64,000 nucleotides of DNA from Marasmius tenuissimus (GCA_029532415.1 JAQOTA010000034.1:705838-769837); one strand, 5' to 3'. Shown: positions 11,474 through 23,813, numbered from the stretch's first letter. Notes: generated from the letters alone by a model not told the origin. Numbers and translations are program-made.

Positions 11474-11915
11474 TGTTACAATTTGCCCCTACTTCCACCA
11501 ACAAGCACCCATACAGATTCCCTTTCCTGCCCAACTCACCTCTCCCTTTGTTACGAATCCACCCATTGTTTTCCCTTCCCTTGGTCCCCAGGTACTTTTT
11601 CCTCATGTTTTTCTCTTTATTTCCCATGGTTACATGTTCTCACCATCACATTCTGGCCTCCATATTATTACCTGGTACTACCTGGTGTTCCACATTGTTT
11701 CCAGATCTTTTCCCAGCATATCATATGGTTTCCATCATGACAATGTTTCCACATGTATCCCTTGATTCTTATCACTTGTTCTTTCATTTTTCCTCTTTTA
11801 TCTTTGCTCCCATGATATCTCTACAGCTTGGTTCTGTCATATATAATCATGGACACTTCTAGATAGTTCCCCAGTCTGACAACTTTGTCTTATAGTGCTT
11901 GTTTCCAGCATGTAC
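11474..11915 (+). repeat. Gypsy LTR, left part, interrupted by the copia insertion
   Basis: Starts TGTTACAATTTG just after the polypurine tract. It is cut at 11915 by the outer copia element and resumes at 24117, running to about 24284, where it ends TGTTACA. The continuity is supported by alignment of both halves with the diverged LTR at 6400-6870. Total length without the insertion is about 610 bases. The end point is approximate. Confidence 0.7.
11911..11915. repeat. Target duplication of outer copia, left copy (TGTAC)
   Basis: TGTAC immediately before the LTR start at 11916; the same five bases follow the right LTR at 24112-24116. Confidence 0.9.
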
Positions 11916-12173
11916 TGTTGAATCCGGACTACCAGATATATGGACCGTTGTATCGGGCCGCATATATGCTTCAATCATTTTACTATGATCTATGCTATTC
12001 CTAGTCACTCCTGTTATAGAAGATACAGCCACCTCTGTATAGTATATAAGTAGCTCTATATCTACATGCAATACCAGTACTTTTACTACTCTCGTTGCTG
12101 CCTCTAAGCCTATCTCCAGGTGAGCTAGTCTGTCCCATGCTGCCACTGCGTGGGCAGGACCTCTGCCTCAACA
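11916..12173 (+). repeat. Outer copia 5' LTR
   Basis: 258 bases, TGTTGAATCC...GCCTCAACA, with short inverted ends TGTTGA/TCAACA. A TATATAAG at 12043-12050 is the likely promoter core. It differs from its partner at 23855-24111 by six substitutions and one base in a T run. Confidence 0.92.
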
Positions 12174-12188
12174 GGTTATGGGCCCCGG
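12174..12188 (+). promoter_or_regulatory. Primer-binding site matching the initiator tRNA-Met anticodon arm
   Basis: GGTTATGGGCCCCGG starts directly after the LTR. Its complement contains GGCCCATAACC, the anticodon stem-loop sequence of initiator tRNA-Met (anticodon CAT), not the tRNA 3' end. This is the arrangement known from Drosophila copia, where a 5' half-tRNA primes reverse transcription. The same site is present next to the LTRs at 1413-1427 and 19897-19911. Confidence 0.8.
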
Positions 12189-12816
12189 TGCCCTATCGAT
12201 GTGCCCTGTGATGGCAGCTCTCTAGGATGTGCACCTTTATTGTGTGCTGCCTATGATGATGCGCTATTGTGGTCGTTGCACTTGATAACCATTGTGACTG
12301 CTTAATCGCTGTCGTGATGGACAGACCGTTAACACCGGTTCTGGACCTGTGAAGTCAACATCTTCATTGATGTTTGATGATGGTGGACTGTGTCCTCAAC
12401 AACGATCGATGGCTATCGCCGTTGACCGTGCAGTGATTTCTTTTATCATTGCCTATGATGATGAACCTATGCTGATCGTTGTTTTATTACTCCAGATCGC
12501 TATGGCTCCTGTTATGTCTACCCTTATCCCCACCGTTGAGGTCTTCAGCGGTGTCAACTGGCGCAAGTGGTCCAAGGGTTTTGGTACATATGCCATGATC
12601 AACGAGTTCTACGACCACTACACCAACGACAATCCTGAACCTGATGAACCCGACAAACCTACCGAACCGACTGAACTGAAAGCAACTACTCGCACTGTCA
12701 CTGTTGCTGCTACAACTACCACTGAAGCGACTACACGTATGGAGACGGTCTCTCCTACTGATGCTCAGATGCAGCAGTATGCTAAGGACCTGGAGCAGTA
12801 TGCTAACGCTTTGGAG

Positions 12817-12873
12817 AGGTATGAGAAGGATCTTATCAGGTATGAGAAGGATCTTATCAGGTATGAGAAGGAT
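12817..12873 (+). repeat. 21-base tandem repeat in gag
   Basis: AGGTATGAGAAGGATCTTAT-type unit, two full copies and a partial third, encoding RYEKDLI. The inner and left copies have only two diverged units here, so the outer element gained a unit. Confidence 0.8.
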
Positions 12874-14078
12874 AATTGATGTTGGAAGAAGTATGAATTC
12901 AAAGCCATGGGTGCACTACGTGCAACCACCACCATTGCCGTGCAGAGTATTATCGAGGATGATGATACGGCTTGGAACGCCTGGGAGAAGATCAAGGCTC
13001 ATTATGGTCAACAGACTTCTGTCTCTGTTTGGGCTGACTTCAAGTCAGTCATGGAGTTTCGTTTGTCCGGTGGTAACCCTGTCCCCGAGATTGCTAAACT
13101 CGAACTCCTATTCGGCCAGCTCACTGAAGCTCAGATCGATCTTCCTACTCTCGTCAGAGCTATGCTCCTCCTCTCGATCATTCCACAGTCATGGGCCAAT
13201 GCTCGTGAATTCGCTACCAATGGTAACTCACCAGCTGAACTTACTTTCGAAGTGGCTCATGATGCCGTTATTAACCATTACGAATCCCGGAAACCCGCTC
13301 CCCTCACGTTGCGCATTTCTTCTGTCAAGAAGAAGGATAAGGACCCAAAGTTTAACCAACAGTCTAATCCTCCTTCGTCGACGTCTAACAATAACAACCA
13401 GTCTAAGAACGACAACGACCAGAAGAGGAAGAATAACCGACGTGGCAGGAAGAAGAAGGGTGATTTTCAGGACAACAAGGGTGACTCCTCTCACAAGGGT
13501 CATTCTCATATCGCTTCCCTCTCTCATTTGTCCATCTCATCACCACCCATCGTTCCTGATACTCCATCTGTCGTACATCCTGCGGACCGATCCTGGGATC
13601 CACTCCACATGCAGTGTTTCTCTGGTGCTACCTCTGGTGGTACTGTTTTTGAGAATGCTCAGGCTGCTCGCAGTCTTGCCGATCATCTTGGTGTTCCCAA
13701 GTATGCCCACGTCCTTGAACCTATGGAACAGGGATATGCGGCTGCTTCCTCTTCCTCCCTCAAGCATTGTATTGATGGTCCCTTCTCTACTGCTCCACCT
13801 GCAAAGCGTGCTAAGAGCATCGAGAAGGTTTACGACCTCTATGATTCTTTCTATGAGGACTCCGACTCTGAGCGTGAGGATCGTATCGCGTTGAACGCTG
13901 TAAACGCTTCTTTGCGTACAGAAATTGCGAGTGGAAGTGCCATGGACGTTGAGAGCAAGATTGCAGATGCCGCTGGTTTTTCTGACGATGTTGAGTATGA
14001 TTCAGTCTCCATCGGATCTGAGGAATCTGACGATGACAGGCAAGTGCCTTATCTCAGTCTTTCTTCTAACGCTGATAT

Positions 14079-14083
14079 GAACC
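14079..14083. repeat. Target duplication of inner copia, left copy (GAACC)
   Basis: GAACC precedes the inner LTR at 14084 and is repeated at 20169-20173. Removing the inner element and one copy restores the outer gag frame (MN then LQCAALL). Confidence 0.92.
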
Positions 14084-14340
14084 TGTTGAGGCAGAGGTCC
14101 TGCCCACGCAGTGGCAGCATGGGACAGACTAGCTCACCTGGAGATAGGCTTAGAGGCAGCAACGAGAGTAGTAAAGTACTGGTATTGCATGTAGATACAG
14201 AGCTACTTATATACTATACAGAGGTGGCTGTATCTTCTATAACAGGAGTGACTAGGAATAGCATAGATCATAGTGAAACGATTGAAGCATATATGCGGCC
14301 CGATACAACGGTCCATATATCCGGGAGTCCGGATTCAACA
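14084..14340 (-). repeat. Inner copia 3' LTR (left in the window)
   Basis: 257 bases; one of a pair that differs at two positions from 19912-20168. Confidence 0.93.
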
Positions 14341-14381
14341 CTCCCCCTCGCTAAGTGCGGCACAAGTAGAGCACGAAGCGT

Positions 14382-17300
14382 CTATTTGGACGAATAAAAT
14401 TCAAGTCCAAGATGTTCTCTATAAGCGGAGAACTTGACATGACCCAAATTCTTGGTAAACATGTCCGCAGGATTGTAGGCACCGTCAATAAAGAAAAGAT
14501 CGACCTTGCGGTCTGAAACACATTCGTGAATGTAATGATAGTGAATATCAATGTGTTTGGTGTGACGTTCTTGAACTGGGTTAGAGGCGATAAAAATTGA
14601 GCCTTGATTATCTCCACATATGGGAACGGGAGTCATATCAATCCCAAGTTCAGAGAGTAACTGTCGAATCCACACAGCCTGATGACTACAGTCGGATAGC
14701 GCCATGTATTCAGCTTCAGTGGATGAAAGCGCAACAGTCTTCTGGGCGCGTGATTGCCAACAGAAGATGCCACCTGCCAATTTGAAGAAATAGCCCGTGA
14801 TCGACCGACGCTTGATAGGATCAGCAGCCCAATCAGAATCAGTGAATGCTAGTAAACCTCCGTCAGAGGCTCCATCATAGACCAGTGCATAGTCTGGAGT
14901 TCCTGCAAGATAGCGGCAAATATAAAGCGCCTTCTTCAGGTGATCCTCCGATGGATTAGCAGAGAATTGAGAAAGCTTTGTAACAGCGTAGGCAATATCT
15001 GGACGAGTGCCAAGCATGATATACAGAAGCGATCCAATCACTGATTGATATCGATCGCGACGTTCGCGATCAACAGGACCTTCGTTGGGTTGTGGAATAT
15101 AGCCGGCAGGAAGAGGAGTATCTGCTGCTTTTGCATTCTGCATGCCAAATCGCTTCAAGACCTTCTTCAAGTAGTCGGTCTGGTCAAGAAGGATTTTACG
15201 GCCTTTGCGACGAATACGCATGCGCAAGAACTCTTTGACTTCTCCAGGATCACGGCATTCCCAACGAGCCATAAACTCAGCTTTCTTCTTTTCGACAAAG
15301 GCTTTGTTGGGTCCAAGGAATAATGCATCGTCGACATAGATCAAAGCGATACATTCATCACCAGTCTCACGATCTTTACAGATGAAGAGACCTGCATCGG
15401 AAGTTAAGCGTTTGAAGCCCATTACTTCCATGAATGAGCTGAGAGCACGCCACCACTCAAGAGCGGCTTGCTTCAGTCCATATAATGCACAGCAAAGGCG
15501 ATAGACTTTGCCTTCCTGACCCTTAACTTTGAAACCTTCAGGTTGATCCATATAGATCTCTTCTTTAAGTTCACCATAAAGAAAGGCGTTCTTCACATCC
15601 AATGCCTGAATGTGCCAGTTTTTGAGAGCTGCAAGTGCGAGCATCATCTGTACAGTTTCAAACCGCACAACTGGTGAGAAGATCTCATCAAAGTCAACAC
15701 CTTCGACCTGAGAGAAACCCTTGGCAACAAGTCGAGCTTTCTTTCGACCGTCTGACTTAACGTCAAACACCCATCTGTTTTTGACAGCCTTGCGACCTTT
15801 AGGTAGGTCAACCAATTTGAAGACCTCGCGCTTGCGAAGAGCCTCTAGTTCATCGCGGCAAGCGGCCTTCCATTCTCTCTGCTGCTCAGCTGGCAGCTTC
15901 AGTATGTCACGGAGAGTCCACTCTCGAACGTTAGACATATCGGTGAGGTCATCGTGAACGGGAACTGCCCGATTTAACAGATAAATCACGAAACCTACTC
16001 CCCCTTCCTGGGATAATTGTTGCACTAAGTTATCGGGCTGACTCCCCCTGGAGTTACACATGGTAGACAGACTGCCATGATTGGTCCCAGGAACCTTTCT
16101 AGGTCTGCCTCTCCTACAAGTAGTAGGTGGATCCATGGGTTCTCTATCACCCGTGGCATCTCTCCATGTAGAGTTTTTCTCCATATCACGCACAATGCGC
16201 GAGGGATTATTTGGGTCTCGTTGTTCACCAAATACATTATCAGGTTGCTTAGTACCCGTCCGTTTCCTGCCTGAACGCCTTGGCGGCGGAGACTGCTCTT
16301 TACCACCCACAGGTGTAGGTGGCCTGGGAGGCTGGAACGGAGGATCAGGATCAGGATGTTGATGTTCACCCTGAGGTACAGGACCATCCCCATCATCGTC
16401 ATGAGGAGATTCCGATCGCTTTGGAAGGTTCCTGGGAGGATAAAGATCGTCATCAGACGAATCATCATCACTATCCAAAGAGAAGTTGGGATTTTCACCC
16501 AATACCGGCGGTATTTCAGGGATTTCACCCACCGGGGTAAAGCCACGCGATTTCTTATCAGAACACTTTGGGAACAAGTTTTCATCGAACAGAGCAGTAG
16601 CGCTTTTGAAGATAGCAATATTGGACATCTTCATAAAGACATATCCTTTCATGCCTTCCTGAAAACCAATGAAGGTCATCAGTTCTGAACGCGGAGATAA
16701 CTCGTTAACTCGACGCTTTTCCGGAATAAATGCATACACTGCACATCCGAAGACTCGAAGATCCGAAACATCCGGTGCACTGCCATGCAACTTCTCATGT
16801 GGGGTCAACCAACGTAAACGCTGGGACGGCGTCCGATTGTGAAGTGCAACAGCGTGCAACACACAGAATTCCCACCAAGAAGGTGGAAGACAAGCATCAA
16901 AGCGAAGAGCTTGAGCTTTCTTGACAATGGTCCGATTGAACCGTTCTGCACGACCATTCTATTCCGGCGTATATGGAATGCTGGTCAGAATTTTGATACC
17001 GTGCTCCTTTAGTACATCATCGAAAGCATCCGATTTGTACTCTCCCCCTCCATCGGACATCCATTCCTTAATATCAACACCGAATTGCACCTTCACCATA
17101 GCGATAAAGTCACAGAGCATCTTGACAGAGTCAGATTTGCGTCGCATGAGCATTGTCCAGCCATGTGAAGTACAGTTGTCAACAAACGACATATACCATT
17201 TATATTTGTGGTACGACTCAGTGGGGAATTGTTTGAGGTCGGAGTGGATTTTTTCGAAAGGTTTCGAGGCACGGGTAGTGGAGTCAGGGAACGATCTGGA

Positions 17301-19715
17301 GTGCATCTTTCCTTCTGCACATCCTTGGCATAACCGGGTTTTCTTCGGTTTTCGGTCGAATTCCGGGAAGTTCTTAGTATGCTTCCGAGCTTTATCCAGA
17401 GCCTTGTCTGAACAATGTCCGAAACGTCTGTGTAGAACCTTGTAGTCAACTTTATCCATTGTTGACTTGGCCATTAAGCTACGAGCAGAGGCTTTCTGCG
17501 AGCTAACCCAATAAATGGTTTGACCAGGCATGAGCGGGTAAGATACCAATGACTGGCGTCGACCCTTTTGATAAAAAGCCAATTTGCTAGACGATCCGCG
17601 TACTTGCAGACCACCTTGCAAGAATTCTCCAAGGGAGAGAAGTCGAATTGACAGAAGTGGAACATAATAGACAGGATAGAGTCGCGTAATGTGTTCCTCC
17701 ATACGACCGTCAGATCCTTCAACAGAATGAGAGATGGACACAGTCCCTTTCCCTTTAATTTGGATAGGGTTGTCCTTCTGTGCAGTGTTTAGCTGCGGTC
17801 CATTGTTCATGGGTTCATACTCGGCAAAATCTTTGAGATCATAAGTGAAGTGCGATGAAGCACCTGAATCGACGATCCACTCTTGCGAGTTTCCAGTCGC
17901 CTTCTTTCCCTTACAATTGGCACATGTGGCAAAGTGATCACCAATAAATTGCGCAAATTTCATATGGGACACGATATCCGAACTACTACGTTTAGAAGCG
18001 GCTAATAAAGCGGCGCACTGTAGGTTCGTATCAGTGTTAGAAGAAAGACTGAGATAAGGCACTTGCCTGTCATCGTCAGATTCCTCAGATCCGATGGAGA
18101 CTGAATTGTACTCAACATCGTCGGAAAAACCAGCAGCATCTGCGATCTCGCTGTCAACGTCCATGGCACTTCCACTCGCAATCTCCGTACGCAAAGAATC
18201 GTTTACAGCGTTCAACGCGATACGATCCTCACGCTCAGAGTCGGAGTCCTCGTAGAAAGAATCATAGAGGTCGTAAACCTTCTCGACGCTCTTAGCACGC
18301 TTTGCAGGTGGAGCAGTAGAGAAGGGACCATCAATACAATGCTTGAGGGAGGAAGAGGAGGCAGCCGCATATCCCTGTTCCATAGGTTCAAGGATGTGGG
18401 CATACTTGGGAACACCAAGACGATCGGCAAGACTGCGAGCAGCCTGAGCATTCTCAAAAACAGTACCACCAGAGGTAGCACCGGAGAAACGCTGCATGTG
18501 GAGTGGATCCCGGGATCGGTCCGCAGGATGTACGACAGATGGAGTATCAGGAACGATGGGTGGTGAAGAGATGGACAAATGAGAGAGGGAAGCGATATGA
18601 GAATGACCCTTGTGAGAGGAGTCACCCTTATTGTCCTGAGAATCACCCTTCTTCTTCCTGCCATGTCGGTTATTCTTCTTCTTTTGGTCGTTGTCGTTCT
18701 TAGACTGGTTGTTATTGTTAGACGTCGACGAAGGAGGATTAGACTGTTGGTTAAACTTCGGGTCCTTGTCCTTCTTCTTGACAGAAGAAATGCGCGACGC
18801 GAGAGGAGCGGGTTTGCGGGATTTGTAGTGGTTAATGACAGCATCACGAGCCACTTCGAAAGTAAGTTCAGCTGGCGAGTTACCATTGGTAGCGAATTCA
18901 CGAGCGTTGGCCCATGACTGTGGAATGATCGAGAGGAGGAGCATAGCTCTGACGAGAGTAGGAAGATCGATCTGAGCTTCAGTGAGCTGGCCGAATAGGA
19001 GTTCGAGTTTAGCAATTTCGGGAACGGGGTTACCACCGGACAAACGAAACTCCATGACCGACTTGAAGTCAGCCCAAACAGACACAGAAGTCTGTTGACC
19101 ATAACGAGCTTTGATCTTCTCCCAAGCACCCCAAGCCGTATCATCATCCTCAATAATACTCTGCACGGCAATGGTGGTGGTGGCACGTAGTGCACCCATG
19201 GCTTTGAATTCATACTTCTTCCAACGTCAATTATCCTTCTCATACCTGAGAACCTCCTTCTCATACCTCTCCAAAGCGTTAGCATACTGCTCCAGGTCCC
19301 TAGCATACTGCTGCATCTGAGCGTCGGTAGGAGATACCGTCTCCGTGCGTATAGTCGCTTCAGTTGTAGTTGTAGCAGCAACAGTGACAGTGCGAGTAGT
19401 TGGCTTGGGTTCTGCTGGTTCTTTAGGTTTGTCGGGTTCAGTAGGTTCAGGATCGTCGTTGGTGTAATGGTCGTAGAACTCGTTAATCATCGCATAGGTA
19501 CCAAGACCCTTGGACCACTTGCGCCAGTTGACACCGCTGAAGACCTCAACGGTGGGGATAAGGGTAGACATAACAGGAGCCATAGCGATCTGGAGTAATA
19601 AAACAACGATCAGCATAGGTTCATCATCATAGGCAATGATAAAAGAAATCACTGCACGGTCAACGGCGATAGCCATCGATCGTTGTTGAGGACACAGTCC
19701 ACCATCATCAAACAT
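14382..19715 (-). pseudogene. Inner copia Gag-Pol polyprotein, one frame with two stop codons
   Basis: About 1777 codons in one frame. Order from the N-terminus: Gag with GVNWRKWSKG and the UBN2-like core; a basic/acidic linker; a reduced zinc-knuckle remnant (CANCKGK); protease WIVDSGASSHFT; the HHCC pre-integrase finger (HRRFGHC...CQGCAEGK). The integrase follows with catalytic Asp in HSDLK, Asp in MSDGGGEY and Glu in NGRAERF; reverse transcriptase with VKNRWVFDVK, LDVKNAFLYGEL and the YVDD box; and RNase H with FTDSDWA, STEAEY and GDNQGS. Two stops interrupt it: TGA 19227-19229 in Gag, shared with the outer copy, and TAG 16959-16961 at the Gln of the PEQNG integrase motif, not shared. The frame ends at TAG 14382-14384. 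With the TAG it cannot make its own RT unless the stop is read through. Confidence 0.93.
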
Positions 19716-19911
19716 CAATGAAGATGTTGACTTCACAGGTCCAGAACCGGTGTTAACGGTCTGTCCATCACGACAGCGATTAAGCAGTCACAATGGTTAT
19801 CAAGTGCAACGACCACAATAGCGCATCATCATAGGCAGCACACAGTAAAGGTGCACATCCTAGAGAGCTGCCATCGCAGGGCACATCGACAGGGCACCGG
19901 GGCCCATAACC

Positions 19912-20168
19912 TGTTGAGGCAGAGGTCCTGCCCACGCAGTGGCAGCATGGGACAGACTAGCTCACCTGGAGATAGGCTTAGAGGCAGCAACGAGAGTAGT
20001 AAAGTACTGGTATTGCATGTAGATACAGAGCTACTTATATACTATACAGAGGTGGCTGTATCTTCTATAACAGGAGTGACTAGGAATAGCATAGATCATA
20101 GTAAAACGATTGAAGCATATATGCGGCCCGATACAACGGTCCATATATCCGGTAGTCCGGATTCAACA
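19912..20168 (-). repeat. Inner copia 5' LTR (right in the window)
   Basis: 257 bases, followed in minus orientation by the primer-binding site at 19897-19911. It is flanked on the right by GAACC (20169-20173). Confidence 0.93.
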
Positions 20169-23100
20169 GAACCTACAGTGCGCCGCTTTATTAGCTGCTT
20201 CTAAACGTAGTAGTTCAGATATCGTGTCCCATATGAAATTTGCATAATATATTGGTGATCACTTTGCCACATGTGCAAATTGTAAGGGAAAGAAGGCGAC
20301 TGGAAGCTCGCAAGAGTGGATCGTTGATTCGGGTGCTTCATCGCACTTTACTTATGATCTCGAAGATTTTGCCGAGTACGAACCCATGAATAATGGACCA
20401 CAGCTAAACACTGCAAACAAGGACAACCCTATTCAAATTAAGGGGAAAGGGACTGTATTCATCTCTCATTCTGTTGAAGGATCTGATGGTCGTATGGAGG
20501 AACACATTACACAACTCTATCCTGTCTATTATGTTCCGCTTCTGTCAATTCGACTTCTCTCGCTTGGAGAATTCTTGCAAGGTGGTCTGCAAGTACGTGG
20601 ATCGTATAGCAAATTGGCTTTTTATTACAAGGGTCGATGCCAATCATTGGTATCTTACCTGCTTATGCCTGGTCAAACCATTTTTTGGGTTAGCTCGCAG
20701 AAAGCTTCTGCTCATAGCTAAATGGCCAAGTCAACAATGGATAAAGTTGACTACAAGGTTCTACACAGACATTTTGGACATTGTTCAGACAAGGCTCTGG
20801 ATAAAGCTCAGAAGCATACTAAGACCTTCCTGGAATTCGACCAAAACCAAAGAAAACCCGGTTATGCCAAGGATGTGCAGAAGGAAAGATGCACTCCAGA
20901 TCATTCCCTGACTCCACTACCCGTACCTCGAAACCCTTCGAGAAAATCCACTCCGACCTCAAACAATTCCCCACTGAGTCGTACCACAAATACAAATGGT
21001 ATATGTCATTTGTTGATGACTGTACTTCACATGGCTGGACAATGCTCATGCGACGCAAATCTGACTCTGTCAAGATGCTCCGTGACTTTATCGCTATGGT
21101 GAAGGTGCAATTCGGTGTTGATATTAAGGAATGGATGTTCGATGGAGGGGGAGAGTACAAATCACATGTCTTTGATGATGTACTAAAGGAGCACAGTATC
21201 AAAATTCTGACCAGCATTCCATATACACCAGAACAGAATGGTCGTGCAGAACGGTTCAATCGGACCATTGTCAAGAAAGCTCAAGCTCTTCGCTTTGATG
21301 CTTGTCTTCCACCTTCTTGGTGGGAATTCTGTGTGTTGCACGCTGTTGCACTTCATAATCGAACACTGTCCCAGCGTTTACGTTGGTTGACCCCGCATGA
21401 GAAGTTGCATGGCAGTGCACCGGATGTTTCGGATCTTCGAGTCTTCGGATGTGCAGTGTATGCATTTATTCCGGAAAAGCGTCGAGTTAACGAGTTATCT
21501 CCGCGTTCAGAACTGATGACCTTCATTGGTTTTCAGGAAGGCATGAAAGGATATGTCTTTATGAAGATGTCCAATATTGCTATCTTCAAAAGCGCTACTG
21601 CTCTGTTCGATGAAAACTTGTTCCCAAAGTGTTCTGATAAGAAACCTTGTGGCTTTACCCCGGTGGGTGAAATCCCTGAAATACTGCTGGTATTGGGTGA
21701 AAATCCCAACTTCTCTTTGGATAGTGATGATGATTCGTCTGATGACGATCTTTATCCTCCCAAGAACCTTCCAAAGCAATCAGAATCTCCACATGACGAT
21801 GATGGAGATGGTCCTGTACCTCAGGGTGAACATCAACATCCTGATCCTGATCCTCCGTTCCAGCCTCCTAGGCCACCTACACCAGTGGGTGGACAAGAGC
21901 AGACTCCACCGCCAAGGCGTTCAGGCAGGAAGCGGACGGGTACTAAGCAACCTGATAATGTATTTGGTGAACAACGAGACCCAAATAATCCCTCGCGCAT
22001 TGTGCGTGATATGGAGAAAAACTCTACATGGAGAGATGCCACGGGTGATAGAGAACCCATGGATCCACCTACTACTTGTAGGAGAGGCAGACCTAGAAAG
22101 GTTCCTGGGACCAATCATGGCAGTCTGTCTACCATGTGTAACTCCAGGGGGAGTCAGCCCGATAACTTAGTGCAACAATTATCCCAGGAAGGGGGAGTAG
22201 GTTTCGTGATTTATCTGTTAAATCGGGCAGTTCCCGTTCACGATGACCTCACCGATATGTCTAACGTTCGAGAGTGGACTCTCCGTGACATACTGAAGCT
22301 GCCAGCTGAGCAGCAGAGAGAATGGAAGGCCGCTTGCCGCGATGAACTAGAGGCTCTTCGCAAGCGCAAGGTCTTCGAATTGGTTGACCTACCTAAAGGT
22401 CGCAAGACTGTCAAAAACAGATGGGTGTTTGACGTTAAGTCAGACGGTCGAAAGAAAGCTCGACTTGTTGCTAAGGGTTTCTCTCAGGTCGAAGGTGTTG
22501 ACTCCGATGAGATCTTCTCACCAGTTGTTCGGTTTGAAACTGTACGGATGATGCTCGCATTAGCAGCTCTCAAAAACTGGCACATTCAGGCATTGGATGT
22601 GAAGAACGCCTTTCTTTATGGTGAACTTAAAGAAGAGATCTATATGGATCAACCTGAAGGTTTCAAAGTTAAGGGTCAGGAAGGCAAAGTCTATCGCCTT
22701 TGCTGTGCATTATATGGACTGAAGCAAGCCGCTCTTGAGTGGTGGCGTGCTCTCAGCTCATTCATGGAAGTAATGGGCTTCAAACGCTTAACTTCCGATG
22801 CAGGTCTCTTCATCTGTAAAGATCGTGAGACTGGTGATGAATGTATCGCTTTGATCTATGTCGACGATGCATTATTCCTTGGACCCAACAAAGCCTTTGT
22901 CGAAAAGAAGAAAGCTGAGTTTATGGCTCGTTGGGAATGCCGTGATCCTGGAGAAGTCAAAGAGTTCTTGCGCATGCGTATTCGTCGCAAAGGCCGTAAA
23001 ATCCTTCTTGACCAGACCGACTACTTGAAGAAGGTCTTGAAGCGATTTGGCATGCAGAATGCAAAAGCAGCAGATACTCCTCTTCCTGCCGGCTATATTC

Positions 23101-23813
23101 CACAACCCAACGAAGGTCCTGTTGATCGCGAACGTCGCGATCGATATCAATCAGTGATTGGATCGCTTCTGTATATCATGCTTGGCACTCGTCCAGATAT
23201 TGCCTACGCTGTTACAAAGCTTTCTCAATTCTCTGCTAATCCATCGGAGGATCACCTGAAGAAGGCGCTTTATATTTGCCGCTATCTTGCAGGAACTCCA
23301 GACTATGCACTGGTCTATGATGGAGCCTCTGACGGAGGTTTACTAGCATTCACTGATTCTGATTGGGCTGCTGATCCTATCAAGCGTCGGTCGATCACGG
23401 GCTATTTCTTCAAATTGGCAGGTGGCATCTTCTGTTGGCAATCACGCGCCCAGAAGACTGTTGCGCTTTCATCCACTGAAGCTGAATACATGGCGCTATC
23501 CGACTGTAGTCATCAGGCTGTGTGGATTCGACAGTTACTCTCTGAACTTGGGATTGATATGACTCCCGTTCCCATATGTGGAGATAATCAAGGCTCAATT
23601 TTTATCGCCTCTAACCCAGTTCAAGAACGTCACACCAAACACATTGATATTCACTATCATTACATTCACGAATGTGTTTCAGACCGCAAGGTCGATCTTT
23701 TCTTTATTGACGGTGCCTACAATCCTGCGGACATGTTTACCAAGAATTTGGGTCATGTCAAGTTCTCCGCTTATAGAGAACATCTTGGACTTGAATTTTA
23801 TTCGTCCAAATAG
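20169..23813 (+). pseudogene. Outer copia gag end and pol
   Basis: Continuation of the outer polyprotein after the inner element, opening NLQCAALLAASK. Protease IVDSGASSHFT, the pre-integrase finger, integrase, reverse transcriptase (YVDD) and RNase H are all recognisable and almost identical to the inner copy. Breaks: TAA 20245-20247 (inner has CAA), TAA 20719-20721 (inner has TTA), and a one-base deletion near 20844 in the stretch between the H and C pairs of the HHCC finger. From 20889 to the TAG at 23811 one frame of 974 codons stays open, covering integrase to RNase H. The integrase SDGGGEY motif reads FDGGGEY, keeping the Asp. PEQNG is intact here, unlike in the inner copy. Confidence 0.93.

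Larger units (their letters stand above)
12370..14083 (+). pseudogene. Outer copia gag, cut by the inner element
   Basis: The frame is open from 12349 (non-ATG); the first ATGs are at 12370 and 12502 (MAPVMSTLIP), and the latter is the likeliest Gag start. It contains the GVNWRKWSKG motif, an acidic/proline stretch and a coiled-coil-like part with three tandem RYEKDLI units. TGA 12877-12879 then interrupts, and the frame resumes in the UBN2-like Gag core (TTTIAVQSII to FEVAHDAVINHY). A basic/serine linker (KKKDKD, NNRRGRKKKGD) and an acidic tail (DSFYEDSDSE) follow. Coding ends at 14083, where the inner LTR begins inside an Asn-Leu codon run; the sister copy shows that it continued as LQCAALLAASK. 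Confidence 0.9.
14084..20168 (-). mobile_element. Inner Ty1/copia element, nearly intact, minus orientation
   Basis: 6085 bases with LTRs 14084-14340 and 19912-20168 that differ at only two positions. It is inserted in the gag of its own relative in opposite orientation with the duplication GAACC. In minus orientation the order is LTR 19912-20168, primer site 19897-19911, one Gag-Pol frame 19715-14382 with only two in-frame stops, polypurine tract (minus-strand AGCGAGGGGGAG) at 14341-14352, and LTR. It is the youngest of the three nested retroelements. Confidence 0.95.

Noticed and set aside
14341..14397. Reading frame continuing from outer gag through the inner LTR
   Set aside because: The open frame that runs from gag into the LTR to 14397 is an accident of the insertion; the TSD and LTR boundary at 14084 show that it is not a real C-terminus.
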